A stretch of DNA of 64,000 nucleotides from Paenibacillus silagei (GCF_017874735.1 NZ_JAGGLV010000001.1:310001-374000); one strand, 5' to 3'; positions 17,571 through 27,822 are shown, counted from the first letter of the stretch. The notes: generated by a model not told the origin, from the letters alone. Made by a program: numbers and translations.

Positions 17571-19259
17571 ATGGACTTTGAACTTGTATTTACGATCCGC
17601 GACGCGCTGAAGCGGCCGCTGTTCGCTGAAGCTGAGCTGATCGGGGGAAGAAACGGCCTGAACCGGGCAGTCCGCTGGGTGCATGTGCTGGAGAGCGCGA
17701 GCCTGGAGAGTCTGATTCACGGGGAAGAGATGATTCTGACTACCGGAATGAGCGCAAGCACGGATCTGGACGCCGCCCTGTCCTTCATGCAGAATCTGAT
17801 TGATAAGAACGCCGCCTGCCTGTGCATTGAGCTGGGAGCCTACTTCAGTGCCATTCCGCAGGAGATGATCGCTCTTTCAAACCTGCATGATTTTCCGCTG
17901 ATCCAATTCACCCGCACTGTACGGTTCGTCGACATTACACTCGATCTGCATTCTCTCATCATCAACCGCCATCACCGGATGCTGCAAGAGCTGGAGAGCA
18001 TCTCCCGCGAATTCCACCGGCTGACCCTAACCTCCCAGGGGACCCTTAAGGTCCTGCAATTGTTATGTAAAAGCACCCGCACACAGATTCTCTATATGCA
18101 CCTGCAAGGTAAACCTCTCTTCTTCCCGGCCCTCGCGCCCGAGGAGCAGCGCCCGCTGCTGGGCTTCTTCGAGACCTTCAGCGAAGAGATGGAAGGGGTA
18201 CAGCCCGAGGCGGCCCCCTATATCCGCGAATACGGCCACAAGACCATCGCCGTGAAGCCCGTTGGAGCCTTGGATCAGACCTGGGCCTATATCCTGATGG
18301 TCTGTAATCACAAGCCGCAGGAATTCGACTGTCTGCTGCTCGATTCCGCCTCCTTATCCATCGCACAGGAGCTGCTGCGCACGCGGTACATGGAGGAGCG
18401 GAAGCTGTTCTCGGAGAATCTGTGGGTGGATGAGCTGGCCTCTGGACGCACTCAGGACGACAACCGGCTCAAGGGGCTGGTCGGCCCGGACTTCAACCTG
18501 GTCAATGAGCTGCCCTACCGGGTCTGTCTGATCGAGATTGAGAATCCCCGGGATGTCAAATGGAACAGCTCGGAGAATGACTGGGAATCCATCACCTTCC
18601 ATCTTTCGCTCATTCTGCGCTCCATCTTCGAGAAGTATTCCCTCCGGCCGCTGATCACCCTGAAGAACAACCGGCTGACCGTCATTGCACTGGATATCCA
18701 GTCCAAGCTGCCCGGCAAGCTGCGCCTGCAGCAGGCGCTTGATTCCCTGCAGCATATCCGTGCGGATGAGAAACTGAAGGACCTGCAGCTCGTCATCGGA
18801 GTCAGCAAGTCCCACAAGGGCCTGAAGCATGCTCATGCCGGTTACCAGGAAGCTGTACAAGCGCTGTCCCTCTATTCCTGTTACCAGAAGCCGGTCCTGA
18901 TGTATGAGGAGTTAGGCGTCTTCCAGCTGCTGCTGAGCCTGAACGACGGCAAGACGCTGGAGAATTTCATCCGCAGCTATATCGGCCCGCTGATTGACCA
19001 TGATGAGGCGAAGGGCAGCGAACTGCTGCTGACGCTACGCGTCTACCTCGATCATGACGGGTCGAAGCAGATCGCCGCCCGCAGCCTCTTCATCGTCAGG
19101 CAATCCCTCTACTACCGGCTGGACAAAATCACCGAGCTGCTCGGCGAGGACTTCATGCTCCCGGAGAACCGGATCTCCATTCAGGTCGCCCTGCGCGCCT
19201 ACCAGTTCCTGTACCCGGAGAAATTTACTCTGCCCAGCTCCCGTTCAGCACAGCTGTGA
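17571..19259 (+). CDS. PucR family transcriptional regulator of the pyrimidine cluster
   Basis: The 562-residue regulator has an N-terminal PucR domain (ELVFTIRDALKRPLFAEAELIGG, GEEMILTTGMS), a middle CdaR/GGDEF-like region and a C-terminal PucR helix-turn-helix (LLLTLRVYLDHDGSKQIAARSLFIVRQSLYYRLDKITELLG). PucR proteins control purine, ureide and pyrimidine catabolism in response to effectors. It is divergent from preT and convergent with the aminotransferase gene, overlapping it by 35 bases. The ATG at 17571 has GAGGGGG upstream; an upstream in-frame start at 17499 does not. Confidence 0.9.
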   Translation: MDFELVFTIRDALKRPLFAEAELIGGRNGLNRAVRWVHVLESASLESLIHGEEMILTTGMSASTDLDAALSFMQNLIDKNAACLCIELGAYFSAIPQEMIALSNLHDFPLIQFTRTVRFVDITLDLHSLIINRHHRMLQELESISREFHRLTLTSQGTLKVLQLLCKSTRTQILYMHLQGKPLFFPALAPEEQRPLLGFFETFSEEMEGVQPEAAPYIREYGHKTIAVKPVGALDQTWAYILMVCNHKPQEFDCLLLDSASLSIAQELLRTRYMEERKLFSENLWVDELASGRTQDDNRLKGLVGPDFNLVNELPYRVCLIEIENPRDVKWNSSENDWESITFHLSLILRSIFEKYSLRPLITLKNNRLTVIALDIQSKLPGKLRLQQALDSLQHIRADEKLKDLQLVIGVSKSHKGLKHAHAGYQEAVQALSLYSCYQKPVLMYEELGVFQLLLSLNDGKTLENFIRSYIGPLIDHDEAKGSELLLTLRVYLDHDGSKQIAARSLFIVRQSLYYRLDKITELLGEDFMLPENRISIQVALRAYQFLYPEKFTLPSSRSAQL

Positions 19260-20592
19260 AGGTATCGATGATGAACTGCACATCCTCATCCGTCGAGGAT
19301 AACGGCGGAGCGAAGGTGAGCACATTATTGAAGCCAGCCACCGTATCGCCGTTCTTGCCGATGATCAGCCCCTTGGCTTTGCAGCCGGCAATAATTCCCT
19401 TAACCACACTTAGCTCAGCAGGCACTCTGGTGGCCTTATCCGCCACCAGCTCAATCCCCAGAACCAGCCCGAAGCTGCGGATATCGCCAACCAGCTTATG
19501 CTCCAGAAGCCCAGCGAACCCGCCTTCCAGCCTGCGGCCCAGAATTCCGGCGCGTTCGACCAGCTGCTCCTGCTCCAGAATCTCCAGGTTGCGCAGGGCA
19601 AGCGCACAGGCGGCCGGATTGCCGCCGAAGGTGTTCACATGACGGAAGTGCCCGTAGTCATCGCTGTTATCCTTGAAGGCCTCATAGATCTCCTTGCGTA
19701 CAGCAGTAGCCGATAACGGCAGGTAGCCGCTCGTCAGCCCCTTCGCCATCGTGACAATATCGGGCTTGATTCCGAAGTTGTGGTGTCCGAACTTGCGGCC
19801 GGACCGCCCGAAGCCGCAGATCACCTCGTCGATAATCAGCAATACGCCGTGGGTCCGGCAGATCTCCTGCACCCGGTCCATATAGACCTGATGCGGCACG
19901 ATCACGCCCCCGCCGGTAATGACCGGCTCCATAATTACCGCCGCTACAGACTCTGCGCCTTCCCAGACAATCATATCCTCAATCGCCTGCGCGCACTGGA
20001 GGTTGAACGCCTCTTCGGTCATGCCGGCCGGACGGCGGTAGCTGTCCGGCGGCGCTACATGCAGGAACCCGCCGCCCAGCGGCTCGTACTTGTACTTGCG
20101 CTGCGCCTGCCCGGTCGCCGCCAGGGCGCCCAGCGAGCTTCCGTGATAGCCCCGGTAGCGGGCAATGAATTTATGGCGGTCAGGCTGGCCGGTCTGCTGC
20201 TGGTACTGGCGGGCGATTTTGAAGGCTGCTTCGTTCGCTTCCGATCCGCTGTTGGAGAAGAAGATGACATACTCATCCTCCAGCCACTCATTCAGCTTCT
20301 CGGCCAGCGCGATGGCCGGCATATGGCTCTGCGTCAGCGGGAAATACGGCAGGCTCAGCAGCTGGTTGTACGCCGCCTCCGCCAGCTCCTTGCGCCCGTA
20401 CCCCACATTCACGCACCACAGGCCGGACATGCCGTCCAGGAATGTGTTGCCGTCGATATCGGTAACCCATGAACCGCTTGCGGAAGCGGCAATCATCGGC
20501 GGATGCTGCTCACTGTAAGGAGTCATATTATGCCACAAATACCGCTGGTCCTTCTTAACCGCCAGCTCACTTTCTTTGCCCAGACTCTGCAC
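19225..20592 (-). CDS. Class III aminotransferase, probable beta-alanine:pyruvate (or oxoglutarate) transaminase
   Basis: The 455-residue PLP enzyme has FFSNSGSEANEAAFK, YRGYHGSSLGALAATG, LLIIDEVICGFGRSG and the Schiff-base Lys in TMAKGLTSGYLPL, which are omega-aminotransferase hallmarks. In this setting it would convert beta-alanine, the last product of reductive uracil breakdown, to malonate semialdehyde for the dehydrogenase encoded just upstream. It starts at GTG 20592, 8 bases after AAGGAGGAG. It ends the importer-dehydrogenase-transaminase operon and overlaps pucR by 35 bases. Taurine or GABA substrates cannot be excluded. Confidence 0.85.
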   Translation of the reverse strand: MQSLGKESELAVKKDQRYLWHNMTPYSEQHPPMIAASASGSWVTDIDGNTFLDGMSGLWCVNVGYGRKELAEAAYNQLLSLPYFPLTQSHMPAIALAEKLNEWLEDEYVIFFSNSGSEANEAAFKIARQYQQQTGQPDRHKFIARYRGYHGSSLGALAATGQAQRKYKYEPLGGGFLHVAPPDSYRRPAGMTEEAFNLQCAQAIEDMIVWEGAESVAAVIMEPVITGGGVIVPHQVYMDRVQEICRTHGVLLIIDEVICGFGRSGRKFGHHNFGIKPDIVTMAKGLTSGYLPLSATAVRKEIYEAFKDNSDDYGHFRHVNTFGGNPAACALALRNLEILEQEQLVERAGILGRRLEGGFAGLLEHKLVGDIRSFGLVLGIELVADKATRVPAELSVVKGIIAGCKAKGLIIGKNGDTVAGFNNVLTFAPPLSSTDEDVQFIIDTFTAVLNGSWAE

Positions 20593-20622
20593 GGCACACT
20601 CTCCTCCTTGGCTTTCCTTCTT

Positions 20623-22086
20623 TTAGTAACGCGCGGTAATCATTTTCTTGCGGGTGTAGAACTCCACACCGTCACGGCCGTTCGCGTGCAGATCTCCATA
20701 GAACGATTTCTTGTACCCTGAGAAAGGGAAGAATGCCATCGGCGCAGGCACGCCCAGATTGACACCCAGCATCCCAGCATCGATCTCCTCGCGGAATTCA
20801 CGGACCGCCCTGGCGCTGTCGGTATAGATGCACGCCCCGTTGGCGAAGGGCGACTCATTCGTGACCGCTATCGCCTCCGCCAGATCCTTCACCCGCACCA
20901 CTGCCAGCAGCGGCGCAAAGATCTCGTCACGCCAGATCTTCATACCCGGCACCACATGATCGAAGATCGTCGGGCCCAGGAAATAGCCGTTGCCCGCAGC
21001 TGCAGCATCCTTGCGGCCATCCCGCACCAGCACCGCTTTCTCGTCAAGCCCAGCTTCAATGTAATCGATCGTCCGGTCTTTGTTCGCCTGCCGGATGACC
21101 GGGCCCAGGAACACGCCCTCCTCCTGGCCGTTCCCGATCTTCAATCCATCTGCGGCCGCAGCGATCCGGCCCACCAGCTCATCGGCAATGTCCTCCTGCA
21201 CCACCGCTACAGCGCAGGCCATGCACCGTTCGCCCGCCGAGCCGAAGGCTGCGGACAGGATATTTTTCACCGCATGGTCCAGATCGGCATCCTTCAGCAC
21301 GATCGAATGATTCTTCGCGCCGGCCAGCGCCTGCACCCGCTTGCCGTGCGCAGTCCCCTGCTTATAGACATATTCCGCCACCGGCTGCGAGCCGACGAAG
21401 GAGACCGCCTTCACCTCCTCATGCGCCAGCAGGCCATCCACCACCTCATGCGCCCCGTGCACCACATTCAGCACCCCCGGCGGGAAGCCCGCTTCTGCGA
21501 ACAGCTCGGCCAGCCGGTTCACCAGCAGTGGTGTCCGCTCGGAGGGCTTCAGCACAAAGGTGTTGCCGCAGGCTACCGCCAGCGGGAACATCCAGCAGGG
21601 CACCATCATCGGGAAGTTGAACGGGGCGATGCCGCCCACAACTCCCAGGGGATAGCGGTACATGCCGGACTCTACGCCTGTCGCGATATCCGGCAGCTGG
21701 CTGCCCATCATCAGCGTGGGAGCGCCAGCGGCGAATTCCACGCATTCGATGCCGCGCTGCACCTCTCCCAGCGCTTCCTCCAGGCTTTTACCGTTCTCCA
21801 GCGTGATCAGCTCCGCCAGCTCCTTGCTGTGCTGTACCAGCAGCTGCTGGTACCGGAAGAAATAGCGGGCCCGGCGCGGGACGGCGACTCTTTTCCACTC
21901 GGAATAAGCTCTGGAAGCTGCCCGCACGGCTGCATCCAGCTCCTCCCGGCTAGAGATCGGCACATAGGCAATGATTTCGCCGGTCGCCGGGTTGAACACT
22001 TCCTCCTGCCGCCCGGAGGAGGACTCCACCCAAGCTCCATTTATATAGTTCTTCACCTTACTGGCCTGCCCCGTGAGCAGTGTCAT
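20623..22086 (-). CDS. mmsA: CoA-acylating (methyl)malonate-semialdehyde dehydrogenase
   Basis: This 487-residue aldehyde dehydrogenase carries [27 protein letters not shown] and the catalytic Cys in [11 protein letters not shown], the pattern of the MmsA/IolA subfamily, which releases acetyl-CoA or propionyl-CoA plus CO2. It fits as the last step for malonate semialdehyde (uracil) or methylmalonate semialdehyde (thymine). ATG 22086 has AAAGAGG eight bases upstream; GTG 22095 overlaps that site. Thirty bases separate it from the aminotransferase gene. Confidence 0.9.
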   Translation of the reverse strand: MTLLTGQASKVKNYINGAWVESSSGRQEEVFNPATGEIIAYVPISSREELDAAVRAASRAYSEWKRVAVPRRARYFFRYQQLLVQHSKELAELITLENGKSLEEALGEVQRGIECVEFAAGAPTLMMGSQLPDIATGVESGMYRYPLGVVGGIAPFNFPMMVPCWMFPLAVACGNTFVLKPSERTPLLVNRLAELFAEAGFPPGVLNVVHGAHEVVDGLLAHEEVKAVSFVGSQPVAEYVYKQGTAHGKRVQALAGAKNHSIVLKDADLDHAVKNILSAAFGSAGERCMACAVAVVQEDIADELVGRIAAAADGLKIGNGQEEGVFLGPVIRQANKDRTIDYIEAGLDEKAVLVRDGRKDAAAAGNGYFLGPTIFDHVVPGMKIWRDEIFAPLLAVVRVKDLAEAIAVTNESPFANGACIYTDSARAVREFREEIDAGMLGVNLGVPAPMAFFPFSGYKKSFYGDLHANGRDGVEFYTRKKMITARY

Positions 22087-22186
22087 CGTCCGCACCTCTT
22101 TTCCTGTGTTCGTCCGCTACCCTAGAAGAGATGACCGCCTTACCAGGCGGCCATCTGCTTCAGCTATGAAGGAATCCTGTTGCCTG

Positions 22187-23296
22187 TTATTTCGCCGCCA
22201 TCTCCACAATCTCGTTCGTGTAAGCCTCCTCCACCTTGGAAGCCGTCTTGATGACCCCGAATTTCAGCGCGATATCGGCGGTCTGCTGGAAGGCGGCAGC
22301 ATCCGTATAGCCCAGCTTGGAAGCATCGAAGCCCTCCGGCTGGATCAGCTTGGCAACCTCTGTCATCATCGTCAGCTGATGCTCCCGGGTTGTACTGCCC
22401 GCTTCCGCAAGCTTCATCACACTGTCCACAGCTGCTTCCGGACCAGCAATCGCATCCGCCCAGCCCTTCAGGGAAGCGCGGACGAACTTGGCCGCCGTCT
22501 CCTTGTTACCCTCCAGCCACTCCTTATTGGCGAACAGATTGTCTTCGAGCATCGCCACACCTTCGTCATTCATGTCGATAACACTGAGGTCCTCTGCCTT
22601 AATGCCCGACTCCAGCACCACCTGATATTCGTTATAGGTCATGGCCGAGGCCGCATCCAGCTCACCGCCGAGGAACTGGTCCATCGTGAAGCCCTGCTTG
22701 GTGAAGTTCAGATCCTTGCCTGAATCCAGCTTGTATTTATCAAAAAGCGCCAGAAGCTCAAACTCATTGCCGCCCATCCAGTTGCCCACCTTCTTGCCCT
22801 TCAGATCAGCCGGTGTAGTGATGCCTGCTTCCTTCTTGGATACCAGCACCAGCCCGCTCTTCTGGAAAATCTGGGCGATCTGCACCAGCGGCATCTCCTG
22901 CTCCTGGCTGGTCAGCAGACTCGCCACCCAGTCCACCCCGATATCGGCCGAACCGCCGGCCACCTGCTGCTCAGGCACGATATCCGGCCCGCCCGGCAGA
23001 ATCTCAACCTTCAGGCCCTCCGCCGCATAATACCCTTTGTCCTGCGCCAGGAAGTACCCGGCGAATTGGGCCTGAGGCACCCATTTGAGTTGAAGCTTCA
23101 CGGTAACCGGCTCAGCAGCCGGTTCTGTGGTTGCCGCAGCTTCCGGTGAAGCTGCCGCCGCATTCCCCGCAGTTGCTTCTGCTCCGGAGGGACTGGCGTT
23201 GTTGTTGCCGCCGCAGCCCGCAAGCAGCGAGATCAGCATTAGAGCCGCCGCAAGCCATAATCCTCCACGATATTTGCTCTGTTTGCCCTTCATCAT
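22187..23296 (-). CDS. ABC transporter substrate-binding lipoprotein, NMT1/THI5-like (pyrimidine importer candidate)
   Basis: The 369-residue precursor has a lipoprotein signal ending LISLLAGC, a low-complexity Ala/Glu linker and an NMT1/THI5-like domain (VKLQLKWVPQAQFAGYFLAQDKGYYAAEGL, ILPGGPDIVPEQQVAGG). This family binds pyrimidine-like and other small heterocycles, which suits import of a pyrimidine base for the linked catabolic genes. It follows two permeases and an ATPase in the operon. ATG 23296 follows GGGGGAG; the ORF extends to a TTG at 23314. Confidence 0.85.
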   Translation of the reverse strand: MMKGKQSKYRGGLWLAAALMLISLLAGCGGNNNASPSGAEATAGNAAAASPEAAATTEPAAEPVTVKLQLKWVPQAQFAGYFLAQDKGYYAAEGLKVEILPGGPDIVPEQQVAGGSADIGVDWVASLLTSQEQEMPLVQIAQIFQKSGLVLVSKKEAGITTPADLKGKKVGNWMGGNEFELLALFDKYKLDSGKDLNFTKQGFTMDQFLGGELDAASAMTYNEYQVVLESGIKAEDLSVIDMNDEGVAMLEDNLFANKEWLEGNKETAAKFVRASLKGWADAIAGPEAAVDSVMKLAEAGSTTREHQLTMMTEVAKLIQPEGFDASKLGYTDAAAFQQTADIALKFGVIKTASKVEEAYTNEIVEMAAK

Positions 23297-23382
23297 AGCA
23301 ACTCCCCCTACCAATCATTTTTTTGTAAGACGGCCTAACACAGTATGATTGCGTTCTTGTTGCCCTATGCAGGAATTACACG

Positions 23383-24237
23383 CTACGTTCGCCGGGAAGG
23401 GTGCCACTTGATAAACACCTTCTCCAGCCGCTCTACGACTAGGTAAAAGATTACTCCGGCAACCGCGGCAAGCACGATGCAGGACCAGCCCAGCGGCATC
23501 TTCGCCACCTTGATGGAATTCGAGAGCAGATAACCCAGCCCCCGCGAGGAGAAGAAGAACTCTCCGACAATCGCCCCGATCATGCTCGCTGTAGCGTTGA
23601 TCTTCAAGGCGGTGAATACATAAGGCAGACTGTTCTGAATCCGCAGATGGCGGAATACCGCCCGTTTGCCTGCCGCATAGGAATGCATCAGGTCCAGCGC
23701 CAGCGGGTCCACAGCCGCCATGCCCTTGTAGGCATTGATCGCCATAGCCGCCATCGTGGTCGCGGTCACAATCGCCGCCCGCGAGCCGATGCCGTCCCCG
23801 AACCACAGGTTCATGATAGGGGCAAGCGCCACTATGGGCACGGCATTGAGTGCAGCTACCATCGTGAGACTGCCGCCGCCCCAGCGGGGCCAGGCCGTAG
23901 CAGCCAAGGCAATCAGGAAGCCGCAGCCGGAGCCGATCAGCATACCAAGAACGGCTTCAGTGAGGGTATACCCTGTATAAGAGAGCAGCAGACTGAGATT
24001 GTCCCGCATCGCTTCAGCGATGGCGGAGGGCAAGGGGAGCTGATATTTCTTCAGATCGAAGATGCGGTGAAAGATCTGGAGCTCCCACAGCAGCAGGAAC
24101 AAAGCTCCGGCAAGCAGCGGCAGCACGAACCCGGGGTTCAGCCATTTCAGGAATTTCCATGGATCTCCGCCTCGATCCGCATCTGGCGTAATAACGTTGT
24201 TAGATGACGGGAATTCGCGAACCGTATTACTTTCCAT
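23383..24237 (-). CDS. ABC transporter permease (SsuC/ThiX-like), second of a pair
   Basis: This 284-residue permease has about six membrane segments and the EAA-type loop MAAVDPLALDLMHSYAAGKRAVFRHLRIQNSLPYVFTALK that contacts the ATPase. Its start overlaps the stop of the preceding permease (TAATG), so translation is probably coupled. Two different permeases with one ATPase imply a heterodimeric channel, as in RibXY/ThiXYZ-type importers. Confidence 0.87.
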   Translation of the reverse strand: MESNTVREFPSSNNVITPDADRGGDPWKFLKWLNPGFVLPLLAGALFLLLWELQIFHRIFDLKKYQLPLPSAIAEAMRDNLSLLLSYTGYTLTEAVLGMLIGSGCGFLIALAATAWPRWGGGSLTMVAALNAVPIVALAPIMNLWFGDGIGSRAAIVTATTMAAMAINAYKGMAAVDPLALDLMHSYAAGKRAVFRHLRIQNSLPYVFTALKINATASMIGAIVGEFFFSSRGLGYLLSNSIKVAKMPLGWSCIVLAAVAGVIFYLVVERLEKVFIKWHPSRRT

Positions 24238-25049
24238 TAGCGGCTGCCTCCTTGGGGACGGAATTCCGGTTGCCAGGGGGCTACCAGACGTTCCACCAGA
24301 CTCATCAGCCAATAGCTGGCCATGCCCAGCAGAGCACCAACCAGTACCGTAGACCAGAACATATACGTATGGGAGGGTCCGTAATAGAGATTGCGGAGCA
24401 TAATGACCCCGATCCCGCGCTGCGCACCCATGAGCTCAACCAGAATTGCGCCCGTTACAGCCAGCGGCGCTGCAATCTTCAGCCCGCTGAACAGCCCCGG
24501 CAGCGCTGCCGGGAAGCGCAGCTTCCAATATACAGCCCACGGTTTAGCGGCATAAGAGTGCATCAGCTCCAGGGCAGAGGGGTCCACACTCCGCAGACCG
24601 CGCAGCATATTCAGCGCCACCGGGAAGAAGGTGATATAGCCGGAGATGATGATCCGCGACAGCTGCTCATCCCGCATAATCCCGTATATAATCGGCGCCA
24701 GCCCCAGAATCGGAATCATCTGCGAAGCAACCGCATACGGGAAGGCAAGCTGCTCTATCGTCCGGGAGAGACTCATCAGCACGGCCAGCAGCACTCCAGA
24801 GAGCGCTCCGATCAGGAAGCCCACCCCGGCATTGCCGAAGGTAGCTCCCCCTTCACGGAAAAGGGTGCCGCTGTACTGCCACAGAGTAAGCGCCACCTCG
24901 TGGACATAAGGCAGCTTGGACTGGGCCAGCGGCGTCTTCGCCACATGCAGCAGCCACCAGGAGACCGCCTCCCACAGCACCAGCAGGCCGCAGATCCAGA
25001 CAAACAGCGGTAGCGCGCGGTTCCGCATTAACGCACGGTTCAGCTTCAT
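24237..25049 (-). CDS. ABC transporter permease (SsuC/ThiX-like), first of a pair
   Basis: The 270-residue permease has about six membrane segments and the coupling loop LRSVDPSALELMHSYAAKPWAVYWKLRFPAALPGLFSGLK. A GTG at 25052 and an ATG at 25049 are both possible starts, immediately after the ATPase stop. It is paired with the next gene, which it resembles in the SVDPLALELMHSYAA region. Confidence 0.87.
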   Translation of the reverse strand: MKLNRALMRNRALPLFVWICGLLVLWEAVSWWLLHVAKTPLAQSKLPYVHEVALTLWQYSGTLFREGGATFGNAGVGFLIGALSGVLLAVLMSLSRTIEQLAFPYAVASQMIPILGLAPIIYGIMRDEQLSRIIISGYITFFPVALNMLRGLRSVDPSALELMHSYAAKPWAVYWKLRFPAALPGLFSGLKIAAPLAVTGAILVELMGAQRGIGVIMLRNLYYGPSHTYMFWSTVLVGALLGMASYWLMSLVERLVAPWQPEFRPQGGSR

Positions 25050-25051
25050 CA

Positions 25052-25834
25052 CTACACCCCTTCGAAGCTGTCGCGGATACGGGCAATCAGCTCGAAGAAC
25101 TCCGGACTGTTCCTCATGTCCGCCGTACGCGGACGGGGCAGCGGAATATCGACAACCGCCGAGAGCCTGCCCGGATGCGGAGACAGGACGAACACCCGGT
25201 CTGACAGAAAGATCGATTCGGGAATACTGTGGGTAACGAACACAATTGTGCTCTGTACCTTACTCCAGACGGAGAGCAGCTCTTCATTCAGCCGCTCGCG
25301 CGTGAATTCATCCAGCGCCGAGAACGGTTCATCCATGAGCAGGATTTCCGGCTCCATGGAGAGCGCCCGGGCAATGGCTACACGCTGCTGCATCCCCCCG
25401 CTGAGCTGCCAGGGATACTTATCGGCGAACCCCTGCAAGCCCACGAGATCAAGCAGCTCCAGCGCTTTGTCCTCACGGATCGATTTCTTGACGCCCAGCA
25501 GCTCCAGCGGCAGTGTAATATTATGCTTGACCTTCCGCCAGTCATACAGCACCGGACTCTGGAACACAATACCGTATTTCTGTGCCAGCCGGGCCTCCTT
25601 GGCGTTTTTGCCTGCCACCATAATATTTCCAGCCGTTGGTGTTATAAGATCTGCCATCAGCCTCAGAAGAGTAGTCTTTCCGCACCCGGAAGGACCCAGC
25701 AGGGAGACGAACTCCCCCTTGGCAATATCGAGACTTACCTGATGCAGGGCCAGCACATCTGCCGTCTCCGTCTGGTAACGCATTTCGACATGCTCCAGCT
25801 GTATTTCAGGAATTTTCGCTGCTACTAGTGACAT
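25052..25834 (-). CDS. ABC transporter ATPase (SsuB/TauB/ThiZ-like)
   Basis: The 260-residue ATPase has Walker [10 protein letters not shown], signature LSGGMQQR, Walker B LLMDEPFSALDE and the H-loop VTHSIPE. It is the first gene of the leftward operon feeding the pyrimidine pathway, 34 bases downstream of a GlnR/TnrA-type box, and starts after GGAGGGGG. Its partners are the two permeases and the NMT1-like binding protein. Confidence 0.9.
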   Translation of the reverse strand: MSLVAAKIPEIQLEHVEMRYQTETADVLALHQVSLDIAKGEFVSLLGPSGCGKTTLLRLMADLITPTAGNIMVAGKNAKEARLAQKYGIVFQSPVLYDWRKVKHNITLPLELLGVKKSIREDKALELLDLVGLQGFADKYPWQLSGGMQQRVAIARALSMEPEILLMDEPFSALDEFTRERLNEELLSVWSKVQSTIVFVTHSIPESIFLSDRVFVLSPHPGRLSAVVDIPLPRPRTADMRNSPEFFELIARIRDSFEGV

Positions 25835-25867
25835 CTCCAGTCCCCCTCCATCCCTGAATCTATTTAA

Positions 25868-25884
25868 TGTTAATTAACATCACA
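25868..25884. promoter_or_regulatory. GlnR/TnrA-type box upstream of the pyrimidine importer operon
   Basis: TGTTA-ATTAACA-TCACA matches TGTNA-N7-TNACA exactly and overlaps a 14-bp palindrome ATGTTAATTAACAT (25867-25880). The gene-free interval 25835-26164 also holds a TAACATGTTA palindrome near 25932, which does not fit the box. Confidence 0.65.
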
Positions 25885-26164
25885 TTATTATCTTAACTAC
25901 CGTCCTATTCCTCATCCCATGTAGGATTAATTAACATGTTACACGTTGCCTGCGAATCCCACATTAGACAAAGCGTAACATTGAGACTGTGAAATTCCGT
26001 CACTTTGTCTAGGGAGCCGCTTACAGTGTAAATAATAGAGCTGATTGCCGATAAAAACAGTAAGTAACTATAAGTGAAAACGGCGTTGCCATTGCATTTC
26101 ATTTTGTGTCCAGGAGACTATTCACAATGTCCAATGCTTATCCCAATTCATGGAGGCGCTCCCC

Positions 26165-27757
26165 ATGGCATCTCTGATTTCCAACTACATTATTATCGTT
26201 TCGATCTCCGGTGTGCTGAACGCCTTGCTCGCCCTGTTTGCTTTTTACAGGAAGACTGACTTCTCGGGCCTGCGCGCATTCATCGTCAGCTCCGCCGCCT
26301 CGGCGGTGTACACATTCGCCTTCGCGCTCGAACTCTCGGGGAACTCGATGGAACAGATTAAGTTCTGGATCAAGCTGGAGTATCTCGGAATGCCGTACAT
26401 CGCGCCCTCCAGTCTGCTGATGATCATGCACTTCGTGGGCTTAGAGAAGCTAGTCTCCCGAAAACTGCTGGTCCTCCTCTACTCCATCCCGGTGATCTCC
26501 ACGGTGCTTGTCTGGACCAACGACTCCCATCACCTGTTCTATAAGGCTATCTACTTCCGGGAAGGCGCGCCTGCACCGCTGGTGGATATCGTCATGGGAC
26601 CCTGGTATATCGTGCAGGGCAGTCTGACCTTCGGCTGTATGCTGGCCGGTATGTGCCTGATCCTCTGGCGCTGGGGGCGGATGCGGCGGGCTTATCTGCG
26701 GCAGATGCTGATTATTTTTGTCGGACAATTCCTGCCTGCGCTGGGGGCCTTCCTCTATCTGATGGACCTGACTCCATACGGAACAGACCCTGTACCCGTT
26801 GTGATGAGCGTAACCTCGTCCCTGTATATATGGGCCATTCTGTCCAGAGGGATGCTGACCGCCGCACCGATTGCCCGCGAGAATCTGTTCGAGAGCATGC
26901 GCGACGGCGTACTGGTCATGGACCTCTCCGACAAGCTGGTGGATTATAACCGGGCCGCTGCCGAGATGCTTGAGGATCTGGATGCCTCCGCCATCGGCCG
27001 CCCGCTGGCCCAGCTCTTCCTGCCTGCCGGCAAGGAAGCTGTCGATTATGTAATGAATTCCAATCCGCAGATCTGCGAGGAGCAGGAGCTGGTATGGTAT
27101 TCCGGCGGAGAAGTCTGCTATTATCAGGTCCGTTCCTCTCCAGTCCAGAAGCATGACGGCCATCTTGCCGGGCGGATGATCATGCTGATTGATGTTACCG
27201 AACGCACCCTGCTCCAGGAAAAGCTGCTGCAGCTCGCCACCATCGACAGCCTGACCGGCATCTACAACCGGACCCACTTCATGGAGCTGAGCCGGCAACG
27301 GCTGCAGGAAGCTGCCGGTTCCGCCGCCCCCTTCTCGGTCATCCTGCTGGATATCGATTTCTTCAAGAGCATTAACGACCGCTACGGGCACCATCACGGG
27401 GATATGGCCTTACAGCATGTAGTAAGCGTATGCCGCCAGCATGTCCGGGAGGGGGATGTCTTCGGACGGTACGGAGGTGAAGAATTCGTCTTAAGCTTGC
27501 CGGGAGCCCCCTTGAAGGAAGCAGCCCTGATCTCTGAGCGTATCCGCAGGGACATCGAGCAGAGCACCTTCTCCACCATCACAGGAACAATTAAAATCAC
27601 AGCCAGCTTCGGCGTGACTGAAGCCTTCCGCCGTTCGATCTCACTGGAGGAGCTGCTCTCGGAAGCAGACCATGCCCTCTACTCCTCCAAGCGTAACGGC
27701 CGCAATAGCGTTCATCTGTATGGCGTCTCCTCCATCACCCGCTTCAAGCCCATGTGA
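26165..27757 (+). CDS. Diguanylate cyclase with 7TM sensor, PAS and GGDEF domains
   Basis: The 530-residue protein has seven or eight hydrophobic segments over the first 230 residues, matching the histidine-kinase N-terminal 7TM domain, then a PAS-like domain (ENLFESMRDGVLVMDLSDKLVDYNRAAAEML) and a GGDEF domain with GGEEF at residues 437-441. GGEEF is an active variant, so c-di-GMP synthesis is likely. ATG 26165 lies 8 bases after GGAGG; ATG 26150 overlaps that site. It stands alone, and a dispersed hairpin element follows it. Confidence 0.9.
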   Translation: MASLISNYIIIVSISGVLNALLALFAFYRKTDFSGLRAFIVSSAASAVYTFAFALELSGNSMEQIKFWIKLEYLGMPYIAPSSLLMIMHFVGLEKLVSRKLLVLLYSIPVISTVLVWTNDSHHLFYKAIYFREGAPAPLVDIVMGPWYIVQGSLTFGCMLAGMCLILWRWGRMRRAYLRQMLIIFVGQFLPALGAFLYLMDLTPYGTDPVPVVMSVTSSLYIWAILSRGMLTAAPIARENLFESMRDGVLVMDLSDKLVDYNRAAAEMLEDLDASAIGRPLAQLFLPAGKEAVDYVMNSNPQICEEQELVWYSGGEVCYYQVRSSPVQKHDGHLAGRMIMLIDVTERTLLQEKLLQLATIDSLTGIYNRTHFMELSRQRLQEAAGSAAPFSVILLDIDFFKSINDRYGHHHGDMALQHVVSVCRQHVREGDVFGRYGGEEFVLSLPGAPLKEAALISERIRRDIEQSTFSTITGTIKITASFGVTEAFRRSISLEELLSEADHALYSSKRNGRNSVHLYGVSSITRFKPM

Positions 27758-27822
27758 TGGAGGAGAAGCCTATCTTTTCCTGCCCCGCGCGTCACCTCAC
27801 GCTTTCCCTCTGCATAACAAGT

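Noticed and set aside
25970..26000. A further GlnR box near the pyrimidine importer promoter
   Set aside because: Minus-strand TGTTACGCTTTGTCTAA keeps the left half but not TNACA on the right.
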